A DNA stretch of 64,000 nucleotides from Panonychus citri (Eukaryota > Arthropoda > Arachnida > Trombidiformes > Tetranychidae): NCBI RefSeq assembly GCF_014898815.1, contig NW_026515477.1, forward strand, positions 62,001 through 126,000, read 5' to 3'. Position numbers and translations under genes: made by a program. How positions within the stretch are numbered: the stretch's first letter is position 1; each line of letters opens with the position of its first letter. A model generated the notes under the pieces. The model saw only the letters and a list, made by a program, of their open reading frames with translations. It ran no database searches and had not been told where the DNA came from. Positions 1 through 11,315 of this stretch are shown one piece after another.

Positions 1-55
1 CAATTAAACTGAAAGATTAACATATGAGATAAACAAAAGAACAAACGTCGATTCA

Positions 56-70
56 CTGCGCCTCTGGTGG
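56..70 (-). promoter_or_regulatory. CTCF-like motif upstream of AK2
   Basis: On the minus strand this reads CCACCAGAGGCGCAG. It resembles the CTCF core (CCANNAGRKGGC) but lacks one G. It lies about 180 bp before the AK2 start codon. Similar sites occur at 38442, 52960, 57305 and 58934, each within about 350 bp of a gene start. The function is inferred from the motif only. Confidence 0.35.
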
Positions 71-246
71 AAAAGAAAAGAAAACAACTTAAATTCTTTT
101 CCATCTGTTGGATTGACTTTTTTTTCTGGTCTTTTAATATTCTAGTTGATTTGGTTTCCTTTTTTGATTGTTGGGTTATTTTTCTTTGAAATTATTGTAG
201 TAATTGTTTTATTTTTTTTCTATTTTGTGATTGATTCGCGTTGAAG

Positions 247-1625
247 ATGCCACCATCTAATTCTAACAGGGAATCAGCTCCTGATTTTAGTGATCGAGCT
301 CGTGCAACATTTGCTTACCAGAAACTCTATTCCAACCGAAGTGGGATTAATGCAGTTTTCCTTGGTCCTCCTGGTTCTGGTAAAGGAACTCAGGCTCAAC
401 ATGTTAAATCAACTTATGGTGTTTGTCAATTAGCTACTGGTGATATGCTTAGAGCGGAGGTTTCATCTGGTTCAGATTTGGGTAAATATGTTAAAAATAT
501 AATGGATTCTGGTAAATTGGTTGATGATGAGCTGGTAGTTAAACTGATTGATTCCAATCTGGATAAACCTGAATGTGGGAATGGATTTCTTCTAGATGGA
601 TTTCCACGGACTGTTGTTCAAGCTGAGAAGGTAATTTAACTTGAGTAATAATTGACATTGACTTGACATACAAGAGACAAAAGAAAAAAAAACAAGTCAA
701 AACATGTAATACATGTAAACATCAACAATCTAGTGTAGTAATTATACAAAGGAAAATGATCATTTTTTTGGTAATAAGTTTCAGATGAGGATGGAGATGA
801 TTTTGATTTAAACTGATCAAAGATTAATTGTCTTATTATTTACCCAACTGTAGTTAACTGGTGCTTATGTGTGTATTGGTGAAAATACATTGGATTCTAT
901 GTTAACTTTTGATCAAGTTCAAAATATATCTCCAATCAAATCAACTCTTAGTGATTATCGAATCTTTAATCTCTGTCTTGAAATTGAGGCACCGACTTTA
1001 GATTTTAATCACCTTGTTATATGAACATAGGAAAACGTTATACTGGAGAAAATCTAACAATCATGACTCGACTTTTTTTATCTCGTTCTCTTTTCTCATT
1101 TAACTTGATTTTAATCTAATCATCTCTTTGTTTCCTTTTATTTTCAGTTGGATAATTTACTAGAGAAAAGAAATACTCAGCTTGATTCAGTTATTGAATT
1201 TAAGGTTAATGAAGATTTACTTGTTCGCCGTATTTGTGGTCGTCTTATTCATCCTTCCAGTGGTAGAACTTATCATGAAGAATTTTATCCTCCAAAAAAA
1301 GACATGATTGATGATGTGAGTATCAAATTGTTAACATTATTGTTTAATTCGAAATACTAATTCTATCTATTTTACTTCCTTGTTGGCTCATATATTTTTA
1401 CAGGTAACTGGTGAACCTTTGATCCGTCGGTCTGACGATAACCCGGAGGCATTGAGAAAAAGACTACAAACCTATGATGATCTTACCAAACCGTTAGTTT
1501 CTTATTATATCAAGAGAGGAATCCACTCTTCAGTTGATGCTGATCTTAAACCGGATCAAGTTTTCAACCAAATTAAATCTGCCTTCGAAAAATCCAAGAT
1601 GAAAGATCAAGTAATTTTCATCTAA
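247..1625 (+). CDS. AK2: adenylate kinase 2, mitochondrial intermembrane space type (3 exons)
   Basis: This enzyme interconverts ATP + AMP and 2 ADP. Exons are 247-630, 1148-1315 and 1404-1625, both introns are phase 0, and the product is 257 aa (human AK2 is 239). The P-loop GPPGSGKGTQ is at about residues 40-49. The NMP-binding segment follows (TGDMLRAEVSSGS, then LLDGFPRT). Exon 2 begins the LID domain (RLIHPSSGRTYHEEF), and exon 3 continues with VTGEPLIRRSDDN. The C-terminus (KDQVIFI) matches the family end, so the gene looks complete. The start is the ATG at 247; an upstream in-frame TTG is not needed. An AATAAA lies at about 1663. The isoform call rests on the long LID and the C-terminus. 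Intron 1 (517 bp) is unusually long for this window and shows nothing recognisable. Confidence 0.95.
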
Positions 1626-1809
1626 ACAACAATTGATTAATCTCCCATTGGAATCCAACACAAATAAAGCTCCTTAAACTTTCCTGTTGATAATTTTGAT
1701 TGTTCATCTGAAAATCATTCAATTGAATTTTCACCTTAATCCAGTGCAAGGAATTAAACAAACGGCCGTTGCCATGATGATGAGAATGAGGATAATTATG
1801 GCAATTAAA

Positions 1810-1844
<35 letters not shown>

Positions 1845-2339
1845 AAATTTCTTTACTTCGTTTATGTTAATATTTTAAGTACAAATTTAATGCAATTAAA
1901 TGTTGTCTACCTGTTGATTTAAAAATTAACCAGCTAATCAACCAATTCAACAACAAAAGGGACTCAACTAATTATTCATGTTAAAACAATTAAACAAAAT
2001 GAAAGCATCATAATCCATGATTAATTAAGCAATAGATTGGTTTACCTTTTAATCATGTCAGTTATCTTGAATTAATTAAAATCCAATAGTTAATAAATTG
2101 TACACACAATCAATTGTTTTGGTATAATATTTTAATCAATCAAATAAAACAAAAATTGTCTTCAAAATCAATCTAATCTAATCAATTAATTTCCTTTGCT
2201 GGTCAACAGATTAACAAACTAAATTAGATAATCAGTTTGACTTTTCACAAAATTTAATTTCTCACTCACTTTGATCAATGTCTCTTCCCAATCACCATTA
2301 ACGTTTTCCTCAGGATTTTAATTAAGTGTTTCTCTAATC
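1626..2339. other. intergenic spacer with (CT)n microsatellite
   Basis: This holds the AK2 3' UTR, then AT-rich sequence. A pure CT dinucleotide run of about 30 bp lies at 1812-1841. An open frame spanning the run has no coding character. No other gene is visible. Confidence 0.7.
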
Positions 2340-4126
2340 ATGATTTATCTCAATTCATTTGAAATTTTCATGTTACTAATTAACTTTTCTTATATTGTTA
2401 CAATTAAATTTGACACTGATCATGCAGTTATATTCAAACCTCCTAAAGTTAATCACAATCACCAAGCCTTTGGATCATCTGTTGCTATAACTAAATCAAA
2501 GGACAGAATTAGGTAATTTTGATCTGTTAATTGTTTACTAAATTAAAGCTACATTTGATTAACTTTTAGGTTTATCATTGGAGCTCCTAAAGGTAGTTCA
2601 AATTTAATTACAATTCCTCAAACTGGATTAGTTTATTCCTGTGTTGTTAATGATAACTGGAAATCATCAGAATGTAACGAAATTCAATTAGACTTAAAAA
2701 GTAAGTAAGTTGATCAATGATCAAAAATCACAATTAATTGATTTCTCTTGGTTAGATAATAGTAAATTGGTTAAAATTAAGACTCCGTTCACTTCTGGGA
2801 TGAATCTTGGATTAAATTTAGCCGTTGATCAAGTTAACAATTTAATCACAATCTGTGGTCACCTTCATGCTTACAACAATCAACAACCAACGGGTATTTG
2901 TTTCCTAGTTGATACAATTAACGATAAATTGGTGAAAATATTATCACCTCGAAGCAGAAAATGTAAGTAGACAAAGTAATTAACAATAAGATTTGATTTA
3001 ATTACAATTTTCTACCAAACAATTTAGCATTGACTTCAAATTCAATTAAAAAAACGTCATTCAAATCTTTGCAATCTCATGAAATGTTTGGTTTCTCATC
3101 GACATTCAATCACAATTCTGATTCAATTGTATTCGGAATTCCTGGTTTTGATATTTTCCGTGGAGCAATATTATCACTAACCAACAATTTAAATCACCAA
3201 CAATCAGCAAACATAACAGTAAACACAATTAAAGAATTGGATCAAGATTCTTACCTTGGTTATTCATTAGCAACTGGAATCTTTTTCAAATCGAGAGTTG
3301 AGTTAATTGTTGTTGGTGCTCCAAGAGGAAAACAATTAAAAGGCCAAGTAAGTTTAAAATTATCTAACAAATTATACGATTAATCAACAATTATATTGAA
3401 AATTATATTAGGTTATCATCATGTCACCAAATTCAGATGATTATTATGGTGAAATTATTCAAGATCTAGATGGTCATCAACTTGGTGAATATTTTGGTTA
3501 CTCAATCCAATCAATTGATTTGAATGCTGATGGTTATGATGATTTACTAATTGGTGCACCTTTTTATATGCCTAAAAATAACCCAAGGGGCGATTGTGGT
3601 CAAGTCTATGTTTATTTCAGTGATGGTCAACAATTAAATGAGTCGCCAATCACCATTGATGGAGATTCACTTTTCGGATCTCGATTTGGCTCATCATTAG
3701 CAACAATTGGTGATTTTGATTCTGATGGTTTTAATGGTAATTGGAAATGTTATATGATTTTATTATCAACAATTAACTAAATCAGTGAATAAATTTTCTC
3801 TCTTAGATTTTGCTGTTGGAGCTCCACAGGAAAATGAAGGATCAGGTTCCGTTTATATTTATTCTGGTTCCACAATTAAATCAAGTAGAAAATATTTCCA
3901 GGTAAATGATACGATTTATAGTTGATTGATTGTTGATCATATGCTAAATTGTTTTTTAATTTGATTCTTACAATTCAAGAAAATCGATTCCTCTAAATCA
4001 TTTGGATTGTCCAGTTTTGGGTCCAGTATTTACTCAACAATTGACGTGGACAACGATAATTGCCCTGACCTTTTAATTGGCTGCTCCATGTCCGATGCTG
4101 CCGTTTTATTAAGATGCCAAAGTTAA
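2340..4126 (+). CDS. secreted integrin-alpha-like beta-propeller protein without stalk or membrane anchor (7 exons)
   Basis: Seven exons join in frame: 2340-2512, 2570-2700, 2756-2962, 3028-3347, 3412-3736, 3807-3901 and 3980-4126, giving 465 aa. A hydrophobic signal-like N-terminus (residues 1-22) is followed by FG-GAP repeats. IIGAPKG is in the first blade, and NLGLNLAVDQ...ITICGH resembles the blade-2/3 region of integrin alpha chains. Three calcium-binding loops follow: DLNADGYDD + LIGAP, DFDSDGFND + AVGAP, and DVDNDNCPD + LIGC. The protein stops directly after the last blade (AAVLLRCQS), where typical integrin alpha chains continue into thigh and calf domains, a transmembrane helix and a GFFKR tail. 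No continuation is visible in the next 850 bp. It could be a functional soluble ligand-binding head or a truncated paralogue. Splice sites and frame are intact, which argues against an old pseudogene. Confidence 0.8.
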
Positions 4127-4973
4127 ATTAGACTATCACAATTAACTGATCAACTTTATTGTAAATAATTGTATTTAATTGCTTTTAATTTTCAATTCTT
4201 CTTCGTCTTCTTAATCATCCAATTATAGCCATTAATAAAATTTATTTAATCCGTTTTGTCTTAATAGACAAACAAAGTTAATTGTAAATTTTGTCATCAA
4301 TTTTTACTCATTAATTGGTGTCTTTGGTCACCATCAAGTCGTAGCAACAATTATGAGACAATTAATTTAACCATGGTTACTTTTAATCATTTGTAATATG
4401 CTAATAGAGGATACATTGGGTTTGTGATTAACTATTCATTGATAATCAACTTAATTAGTTGATGAAACTCGATGGATTTAAATGAAATCAACCAAGCAAA
4501 TTAGGTTATGATTAACCTTGACACTGACCTTGTCCATATTCAACAATAAATTAGTGATCAATAAAAGATAATTATCATTTACATGGCATTAATATTAATG
4601 GTTAATTGTTAATTAGAAAAAAATTCGTAAATTAGTTAATTGTTACCTTTGTCTCTTTCCTGATAATCATTGTGATGACTTTTTCCTTTGGGTTAATTGT
4701 AATATGATTATTTTGATCAGTCTCAGTGATTGTTGTACATAATTGTGAATTTGTATCAACTTGGAAACAATTGATTTGATCACTATGATAATGGCTGTAA
4801 ATGTAATGTTGATTACATGATTTGGATGATCAAATTGATTAAATTGTTTCCCTTCTAGAGGTGAGAATGGATTAAACTGTGATTAGCTAATTACAGGCGA
4901 TCCAGTTTAACTTGAAAATAATTGCTCTCAAACGGACATCGCACACCGAAAGGATCAATATGAACAAATCGAT
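4127..4973. other. intergenic, no gene seen
   Basis: AT-rich spacer between the integrin-like gene (+) and the Tudor gene (-). I looked for further integrin exons (thigh or calf domains, a transmembrane helix) in all three plus-strand frames and saw none. Confidence 0.6.
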
Positions 4974-5321
4974 TTAACCCTTTTCTTTAGTTCCATCGAT
5001 ATTTTCGAGAAGAATGTGTTTGAATAATTCGTCAGAGGTTCGAGTTAAATCATAAATAGTATTTGGGCCGACATTTCCTTCAACACCGACCAACGAACAT
5101 TTGATTGCTTGGAATGGTAATCGCCTGATGAGCTTTTCGTCGATTGTAAAACAAAATTTCTCAGGGAATTTATATGTTTCTCCCCAATCGAGGAAAAAGA
5201 CTTCAACCAATTTCTCTTCAGGCAAATGTTGAATCACTTTATTAATTATTCTAGAAAATGATTTTGATCCTGAGTTCTCAACAATTCCAATACCAAGACA
5301 ATTCTCGATAAATGCTTTCAT
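4974..5321 (-). CDS. small single Tudor-domain protein
   Basis: A 115-aa single-exon frame. Residues about 38-82 carry the Tudor core: a beta-strand with FFLDWGET in place of the usual FVDYGN, then FPEKF, an L-x-x-LPFQAIKCSL stretch and GVEG. The preceding residues (NCLGIGIVENSGSKSFSRIINKV with breaks) can supply the first strands. In animals, extended Tudor domains bind symmetrically dimethylated arginines on Piwi proteins and usually occur in long multi-domain proteins. Here one domain stands alone, with a short acidic/basic tail. Trp in the DYGN position and Glu for Asn are divergent from the aromatic-cage consensus. No upstream exon with a convincing splice acceptor is seen, but a longer gene cannot be excluded, nor can a decayed fragment of a larger Tudor gene. 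Confidence 0.6.
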   Translation of the reverse strand: MKAFIENCLGIGIVENSGSKSFSRIINKVIQHLPEEKLVEVFFLDWGETYKFPEKFCFTIDEKLIRRLPFQAIKCSLVGVEGNVGPNTIYDLTRTSDELFKHILLENIDGTKEKG

Positions 5322-6749
5322 CGGCGTAAATTGTAATTTAGATAAATCTTTTTCGAAATTTTTTTAAGCATTTGAAATCAACTGAATTAAACTTATCAAG
5401 TTAATATTTATTAATATTATGATTAATAGATCGGAATCTCTTTGTTTAATATCAGAAAAAATCGAAATTGATTTTGATCTCGAGTGGATTTGAATTGATT
5501 AATTGTTGATACTTTTGATTTACGAAGCAATTAAAGGTGATCAATTTCAACTTTTCATGGTTTGTTAATTGTCTAATTAAGTATCTACAATCAAAAATAA
5601 ATTGAAAGTCACGAAGCTCAAATAATCAGTTAAGTTTAGATCTTCAACAATTACAATTAATTTCTTTGATTGTGTGCAAAGTTATGATCAAATTAAATAA
5701 TTCATAGCATTCATAAATCTCAAACAAAGCATAATTAATGAGAGATTAATTTTTGAATGTAAAACAATTAAGATGAGATCATAAAATGAATCTTGATTGG
5801 ATATATCGTTAATTTTGTATAATCAAATTTTGGCGATTAATTAATGGTCCATAGTATTTAGGACAATATTGATGAAGGTGAACAATTAATCGAGATTAGG
5901 TGAAGGATAAACGATAACAATTAATTAGGACCCATGATAATTAATATCAATCATCAGAGGGAGCAAATGATTAGAAAAAGTTGGATCAATTCTGTCAGAA
6001 TACTTTTTAATTGTTATATAAGAGAATCTCTAGTCTACTCATTGAGCTTAATTGCTGTTTGGACTTTAATTGTAATTGAGTTTGGTACAAAGTTTAACTG
6101 GAATAGTTCATCATTTGTGGTTAATTGTGAACAATCAAGAATAAGTAATGATCAGACTTGGATGTGAATACGATTTCCTTTTCCAAAAGTAAGTTGATAC
6201 TTTTTTCTTGGAGTTTTTTTTATCTAAATTTGATTTCAATCCGTTTTAATCACAGTCTCTAATTACTTGATTCTTTTTTTGATTGTTGATTATGCCTTTC
6301 CACTTTGAATGAATTCACTTGATTGTCAGGTCTATTTGATCAATTAAAATTGTCATTTGCTAGTGAATATATAATTACACCTGAATGACCATGAACACAG
6401 TTGGTTGACCATAATTCTTGATTCTGATTGTTACATGAATAACTCATGTTAATTTTTTGTTGTTATTTCGCTTTAATTATGATCATTGGACCGATTGAAA
6501 CAATGGTTCATATTTTGATTACTATTGATTACTAATCTAATACACATGATCACCGTGATAATTAGAGGTTATGATCAGTTTCATATCATTATTTTAAATC
6601 AACTGAACTGTTCATAGTATTATTTTCATATTCATCGTGGTGACAGTTAGATGGATTTTTTTTAATATTGATCTTTAATTATAATAATTGAGAGTAAATT
6701 AGATTAATTGTGATTTTCCAATTTGATTAAAAAATTTGTATCATTGAAA
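5322..6749. other. intergenic, no gene seen
   Basis: AT-rich spacer of 1.4 kb between a minus-strand and a plus-strand gene, so it should hold both promoters. A 77-codon open frame at 5934-6167 has no recognisable features and I do not call it. No repeats stand out. Confidence 0.5.
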
Positions 6750-7969
6750 ATGTTTAGATATCAAAGAGACGCTACTGGTTGGAAGGTCCTTCGAAATGGT
6801 TACGTTCATGATTCAGACAAAATAGAGAAAGCGGTCAAATTGGTCGGTAAAGATGGACTTTTACACTATGATCAAAGTAGAGTTCGTGTGGCTCTGTTTG
6901 GTTTAGGTCGAATTGGAACAGTTTGGATTGATCGTGTCTTGAAAAATCCACGACTTCAATTGGTCTATTGCGTTGAATCTTGTGTCGAACGTGCAAATTA
7001 TTTCGAGTACCTGTACAACCTTAAAGACGTAAAGATGATTCACCCTAATTGTGCCGACGAAGTTTTTAGTGACCCCGATGTGGATGCTGTAATCATCAGC
7101 ACTCCAACGGGACTTCATGAGTCCCTAACTCTTAAATCTTTGAGTTCTGGAAAAGCGGTCATGTGTGAAGGCCATTAGCCGAGCGCATCGAAGCCATTGA
7201 AAAAGTGTTCAGATTAGCAATACAACGAAATCTTCCTGTGTTAACTGTTATGAATCGACGGTTCGATCCCGCGTTTCGTATCGTTCGACATCGTGTCAAA
7301 AAGGGAGAGATCGGTACAATTCATGGGGTTAAAATGTGTTCCCGAGATTCACTTCGTCATTCAGCTTATAAAGGATCGACTAATATTTTCCTGGACTTAG
7401 CGATACATGACATTGATCTGATCTGTTGGATTGTTGGTGAATATCCGAATGTTGTTATCGCCACGGGGACAGCTTTTGATCCTGAAATTCGAGATTCAGG
7501 CGATTACGATACTATTGTTGTGGTTCTTAAATTTACCTCTGGTGTTTTAGGAACCATCGATATGTCTCGATCTTCTGTTTATGGTTATGACCAACGACTC
7601 GAGGTTTTCGGTTCTAAAGGTCTGTTAACTGGACCTTCAACTCGACCAACTTATGTTACTCTAGATTCTGAATCGGGATCAACTACAGTTCCTTATCATC
7701 ATTGTCATATTTCCCGATTTACTGAATCTTATACTAATCAATTAGAACATTTTGTCGACTGTATCAAAGGTAAATTATAAACCTCTCATTAGCCTAATAC
7801 TAATTAACGAATTGCTTTTTCAGGTTTGAGCGCAATTGAAGTAAAACCAATGGAGGTGATGGCGGCCACTAAAGTAGCTCAAGCGTGTAAGGAATCAGCT
7901 CGAATTGGAAAACCGATTGAATTGACCTGGAAGGAAAGTTGGGCAGAAATTAACGCCAACGAAGAATAA
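6750..7969 (+). CDS. Gfo/Idh/MocA family oxidoreductase (inositol 2-dehydrogenase-like), broken by a one-base frameshift
   Basis: This is an NAD(P)-dependent sugar or inositol dehydrogenase-like protein. Coding parts are 6750 to about 7169, then about 7172-7769 one frame over, then exon 2 at 7824-7969. The N-terminal Rossmann fold shows VALFGLGRIG (residues about 48-57) and VIISTPTGLH. After that comes the motif that is CEKPL in active family members, where the Lys is catalytic. Here the frame reads C-E-G-H-stop, and the other frame resumes at PLAERIEAIE. The C-terminal domain is well kept (NRRFDPAFR, DLAIHDIDL, SRSSVYGYDQR). One added base within 7169-7172 restores the frame, but restores Lys only if another base also differs. 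The rest of the gene is intact, so either a sequence error or a very recent loss is possible. The exact substrate is unknown. Confidence 0.75.
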
Positions 7970-8699
7970 TCTTATTAACAATTAACCTCAACTGTTAGAA
8001 ATGTTTCCCCTTTAAATTGTTAGTAATCTGATAAATTTAAATCGCGAATCGAGAATTAAATTATCAATATGATCTTAATTTCTTAGCTCGTTGATTTAAT
8101 GATCCAAAAGTATATCCTAAACTGCCAAATACTAGACATATAAGTATTGTGACTATTCAAAAGCTTCATGTAATTGAATTTCTGTTAACAGAGTTAAAAT
8201 CTAAATATAATTGCAATTAGACTTGTCGAGATTCTCAGATTATCAATATCATAATGTTCACGAAAATAAAAAATTCGAATTTTAAACTTGGCGCCTTCTT
8301 TGTTTTCCTGTGAAATGTTTACATTTTTTCAGTTTTTTCTTGGGGTTGAAACTCAACCGTTGAGTTTAATTAACTCACTTAATTGCGTTTTAATTGTGGT
8401 TTTAAATGGTTAATTTTGTTGATTTCTTTTCAAATTGCAATACTTATTAATCAAAGGTAATTAATGGTCATTAAATGTTACTTTTAATCCAATAGATTTC
8501 CTCATTAGAACTGTTTTCCCATTCATTTAATTATTTTCTCTCCAATTTTTGTGTTTTATCAACCGATTGATTAATAATTATTATTTCTTTTATTTAATAG
8601 ATTCGGTTCCAGTGATGAAATATTTCTATTGGTTTTGGCTCCTGATATGTTGTCTCTTAAGTCGAAACAGATGAGATTTACTTTGAACCATCTAGAAGA
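7970..8699. other. intergenic, no gene seen
   Basis: AT-rich spacer holding the oxidoreductase 3' UTR and the presumed EXT2 promoter and 5' UTR. No repeats or RNA genes recognised. Confidence 0.5.
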
Positions 8700-10970
8700 A
8701 TGAAATTTTATTTCTTCTTCTCATCTTCTAATATCAAGAAGCAAATCAGATTGATCGTTAAATTTTCACTCTATTTTCTTGTCTTCTTGGCTCTGCTGGA
8801 AGCAATCTATTTCTTGTTTATCAATATATTCTCCAATAGAAACTCCGACAATGGATATGATATTGACCATTACTATGAACCTTTCAGATTAATCGATCCA
8901 GAAAATAGTGAAACAATCATCATTGGCAATACTCGGCCAACAGCAATTGAAACGGTGAAAGGATGTAATCATTTTAACTGTTTCGATGTTTATCTTTGTG
9001 ATCCAGATGATGGTCGATTAAAAGTTTACCTTTATCCAATCAAAAGATATCAAGACAACGGTGGTTTAGATATTTCGGCTCAATTTACTGAGGAATTTCA
9101 TCAACTATTGAAGGCGATTCAAGAAAGTGATTATTTTGTTGATGATCCAAGATCGGCATGTATATTTATTCCAACAGTTGACACTTTAAGTCAAAATTAT
9201 TTGCGACCTGAAGAAATTTCGAAAATTTTTGCTTCTCTATCTCATTGGAATGACGATGGAAGAAATCATCTCATCTTTAATTTTCTTCCATCCTCTAATC
9301 CTGATTATAACCATCGATTAAATATTAAACTTGGAAAAGCGATGATTGCCTCAGGAGGTTTCGATAGTTGGTCTTTCCGTCCACAATTTGATTTATCAAT
9401 ACCAGTGTTTAGTCCTTTTAGTAATCAATACATTTTTCGTTCACCCGATGATGAGGTCAAATTAACCAGTTACGGTCGAAGACATTGGCTTTTAATGTGC
9501 CCACAAATTAATCTTTTTATTAATCCGGTTGCCAAAAAAATTTTAACCAAAATGGAGGAAGACAACTCTGATAAATTAATCCTTTTAGAATCTCAATGTG
9601 ATCTGACAGTTAATATATCTTCCTGGAGGTGTAATAACCAAAGAAATTTGAAACTAAAATACCCTGAGATTTTAACCTCTGCCGATTTCTGTTTATTCAT
9701 GGAAACGCCATTTTTAGGATCACCATTTCTCAGCGATGCTCTCATGATGGGCTGTATTCCGGTGATAATTATGGACAATTATGTGCTCCCCTTTCAAGAT
9801 AAAATCGATTGGCGAAGTATATCAATCAGAATTACCGAACATGCTTTTCATCGTTTGATGAACATTTTAAACGATATATCAACCGATCGTATCACTGAGA
9901 TGAAGGAGCAAGGGGTTTCTATTTGGAGACGATATTTTAGCTCAATTAAATCGATTACATTGTCAACATTATCTTTGATCAATGAAAGGATATTCCCACA
10001 ATCGGTGATTACTCGATCTAAATGGAATCATCTAAAAATCGGTTCCCATTTAAAACCTCTTTCTCTGATTAACCCAAAATTATCATCTAGACCTTATAAA
10101 GGCTTCACAGCGGTGATACTCACTTACGACCGAGTGGAAAGTTTGTACCAAGTCATTCATCGAGTTGTTCAAGCTCCAAGTTGTGTGAAAGTTTTAGTGA
10201 TTTGGAATAATCAAGAAAAAGACCCTCCTCTTGCCGACGAATGGCCTAAAATTAGCGTTCCGTTGAAAGTGATCAAAACTAAAAAGAACAAATTATCCAA
10301 TCGATTCTATCCATTTAAAGATATCGAAACTGAGGCCATTCTTGCCATCGACGATGATATTATAATGTTAACACCAGACGAACTTGAGTTTGCTTTTCAA
10401 GTATGGAGAGAGTTTGCTGATCGAATCGTTGGTTTTCCTTCTCGGGTTCATCGGTGGAATAATTTTACTCATAAATATCGCTACGAGTCTGAATGGACTA
10501 ATGACGTTTCCATGGTTCTAACGGGAGCTGCTTTTTATCATAAGGTTTGTTGCTTAATTGATTTAATTGATGGAACCTTTCAAATCAATGTTTTCTAATT
10601 GTTGTTTCTTTCATAGTTTTACAATTATTTATACACTTTTGAGATGCCAAAGGTAATCAAGGATCAAGTAGATGCTCAGATGAATTGTGAAGATATCGCG
10701 ATGAATTTTCTTGTCTCCAATGTCACCGGAAAAGGACCAATTAAAGTGGCACCAAGGAAAAAGTTCCGTTGTCCCGAATGTGTCAACGGCGGAATGTTAT
10801 CCAAAGATGTACTTTATCATTTGAATGCTCGATCAAAGTGCATCAATGAATTTACAGAAATTTATGGCTACATGCCTTTGGAAACCGTTGAATTCAGGGC
10901 AGATCCAGTTCTGTTTAAGGATAATCTCCCGGAGAAGTTGAAAAAGTTTCATCACATTGGTAATCTTTAA
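8700..10970 (+). CDS. EXT2: exostosin-2, heparan sulfate co-polymerase (2 exons)
   Basis: A Golgi type II membrane glycosyltransferase that works with EXT1 to extend heparan sulfate chains. Exon 1 is 8700-10544 and exon 2 is 10617-10970, phase 0, giving 732 aa (human EXT2 is 718). A short cytoplasmic tail is followed by a transmembrane helix at about residues 18-42. The exostosin GT47 domain starts near CFDVYLC and KVYLYP. The C-terminal GT64 domain starts at GFTAVILTYDR, has the metal-binding AIDDDI motif near residue 557, and continues into exon 2 with the EXT2-like NCEDIAMNFLV and a C-rich segment (RCPECVNG). The ending EKLKKFHHIGNL matches the family, so the gene appears complete. EXT2 rather than EXT1 is chosen from the exon-2 sequence. 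Confidence 0.95.
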
Positions 10971-11315
10971 ATTCAAGGGAAGTTTAAATCTGATTACAAA
11001 TCCAAGGTGACAATTAATTTCCCGTCAACAATCAGCATGATACATGTAAATATACTTTCTACAATAATCTAGTCTCTCTTTTTTAATATCTGCCAAATTA
11101 TCTTGATATACAAAATTTACTGAGGCCAAACTGTATTATAATCATACCTCTAATCATTTTGATTAATTTTAACTCACAAATTGCCACAAATTAAATGCTA
11201 ACAATTTATCATGACACAACATATGATATATTTGAACCAATTTTTTCTCTTTTATCTTTTAAATTAATTTATTAATATTTGGTTTCTTTTTACACATTTT
11301 TGGTTCTTTCTTTGA
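10971..11315. other. convergent 3' region between EXT2 and Sec15
   Basis: About 345 bp of AT-rich sequence between two convergent genes, presumably both 3' UTRs. Nothing else seen. Confidence 0.6.

Noticed and set aside
1687..1878. 63-codon open frame across the (CT)n run after AK2
   Set aside because: Simple-repeat translation in a 3' UTR.
5934..6167. 77-codon plus-strand open frame
   Set aside because: No recognisable motif, AT-driven composition, no splice or neighbour support.
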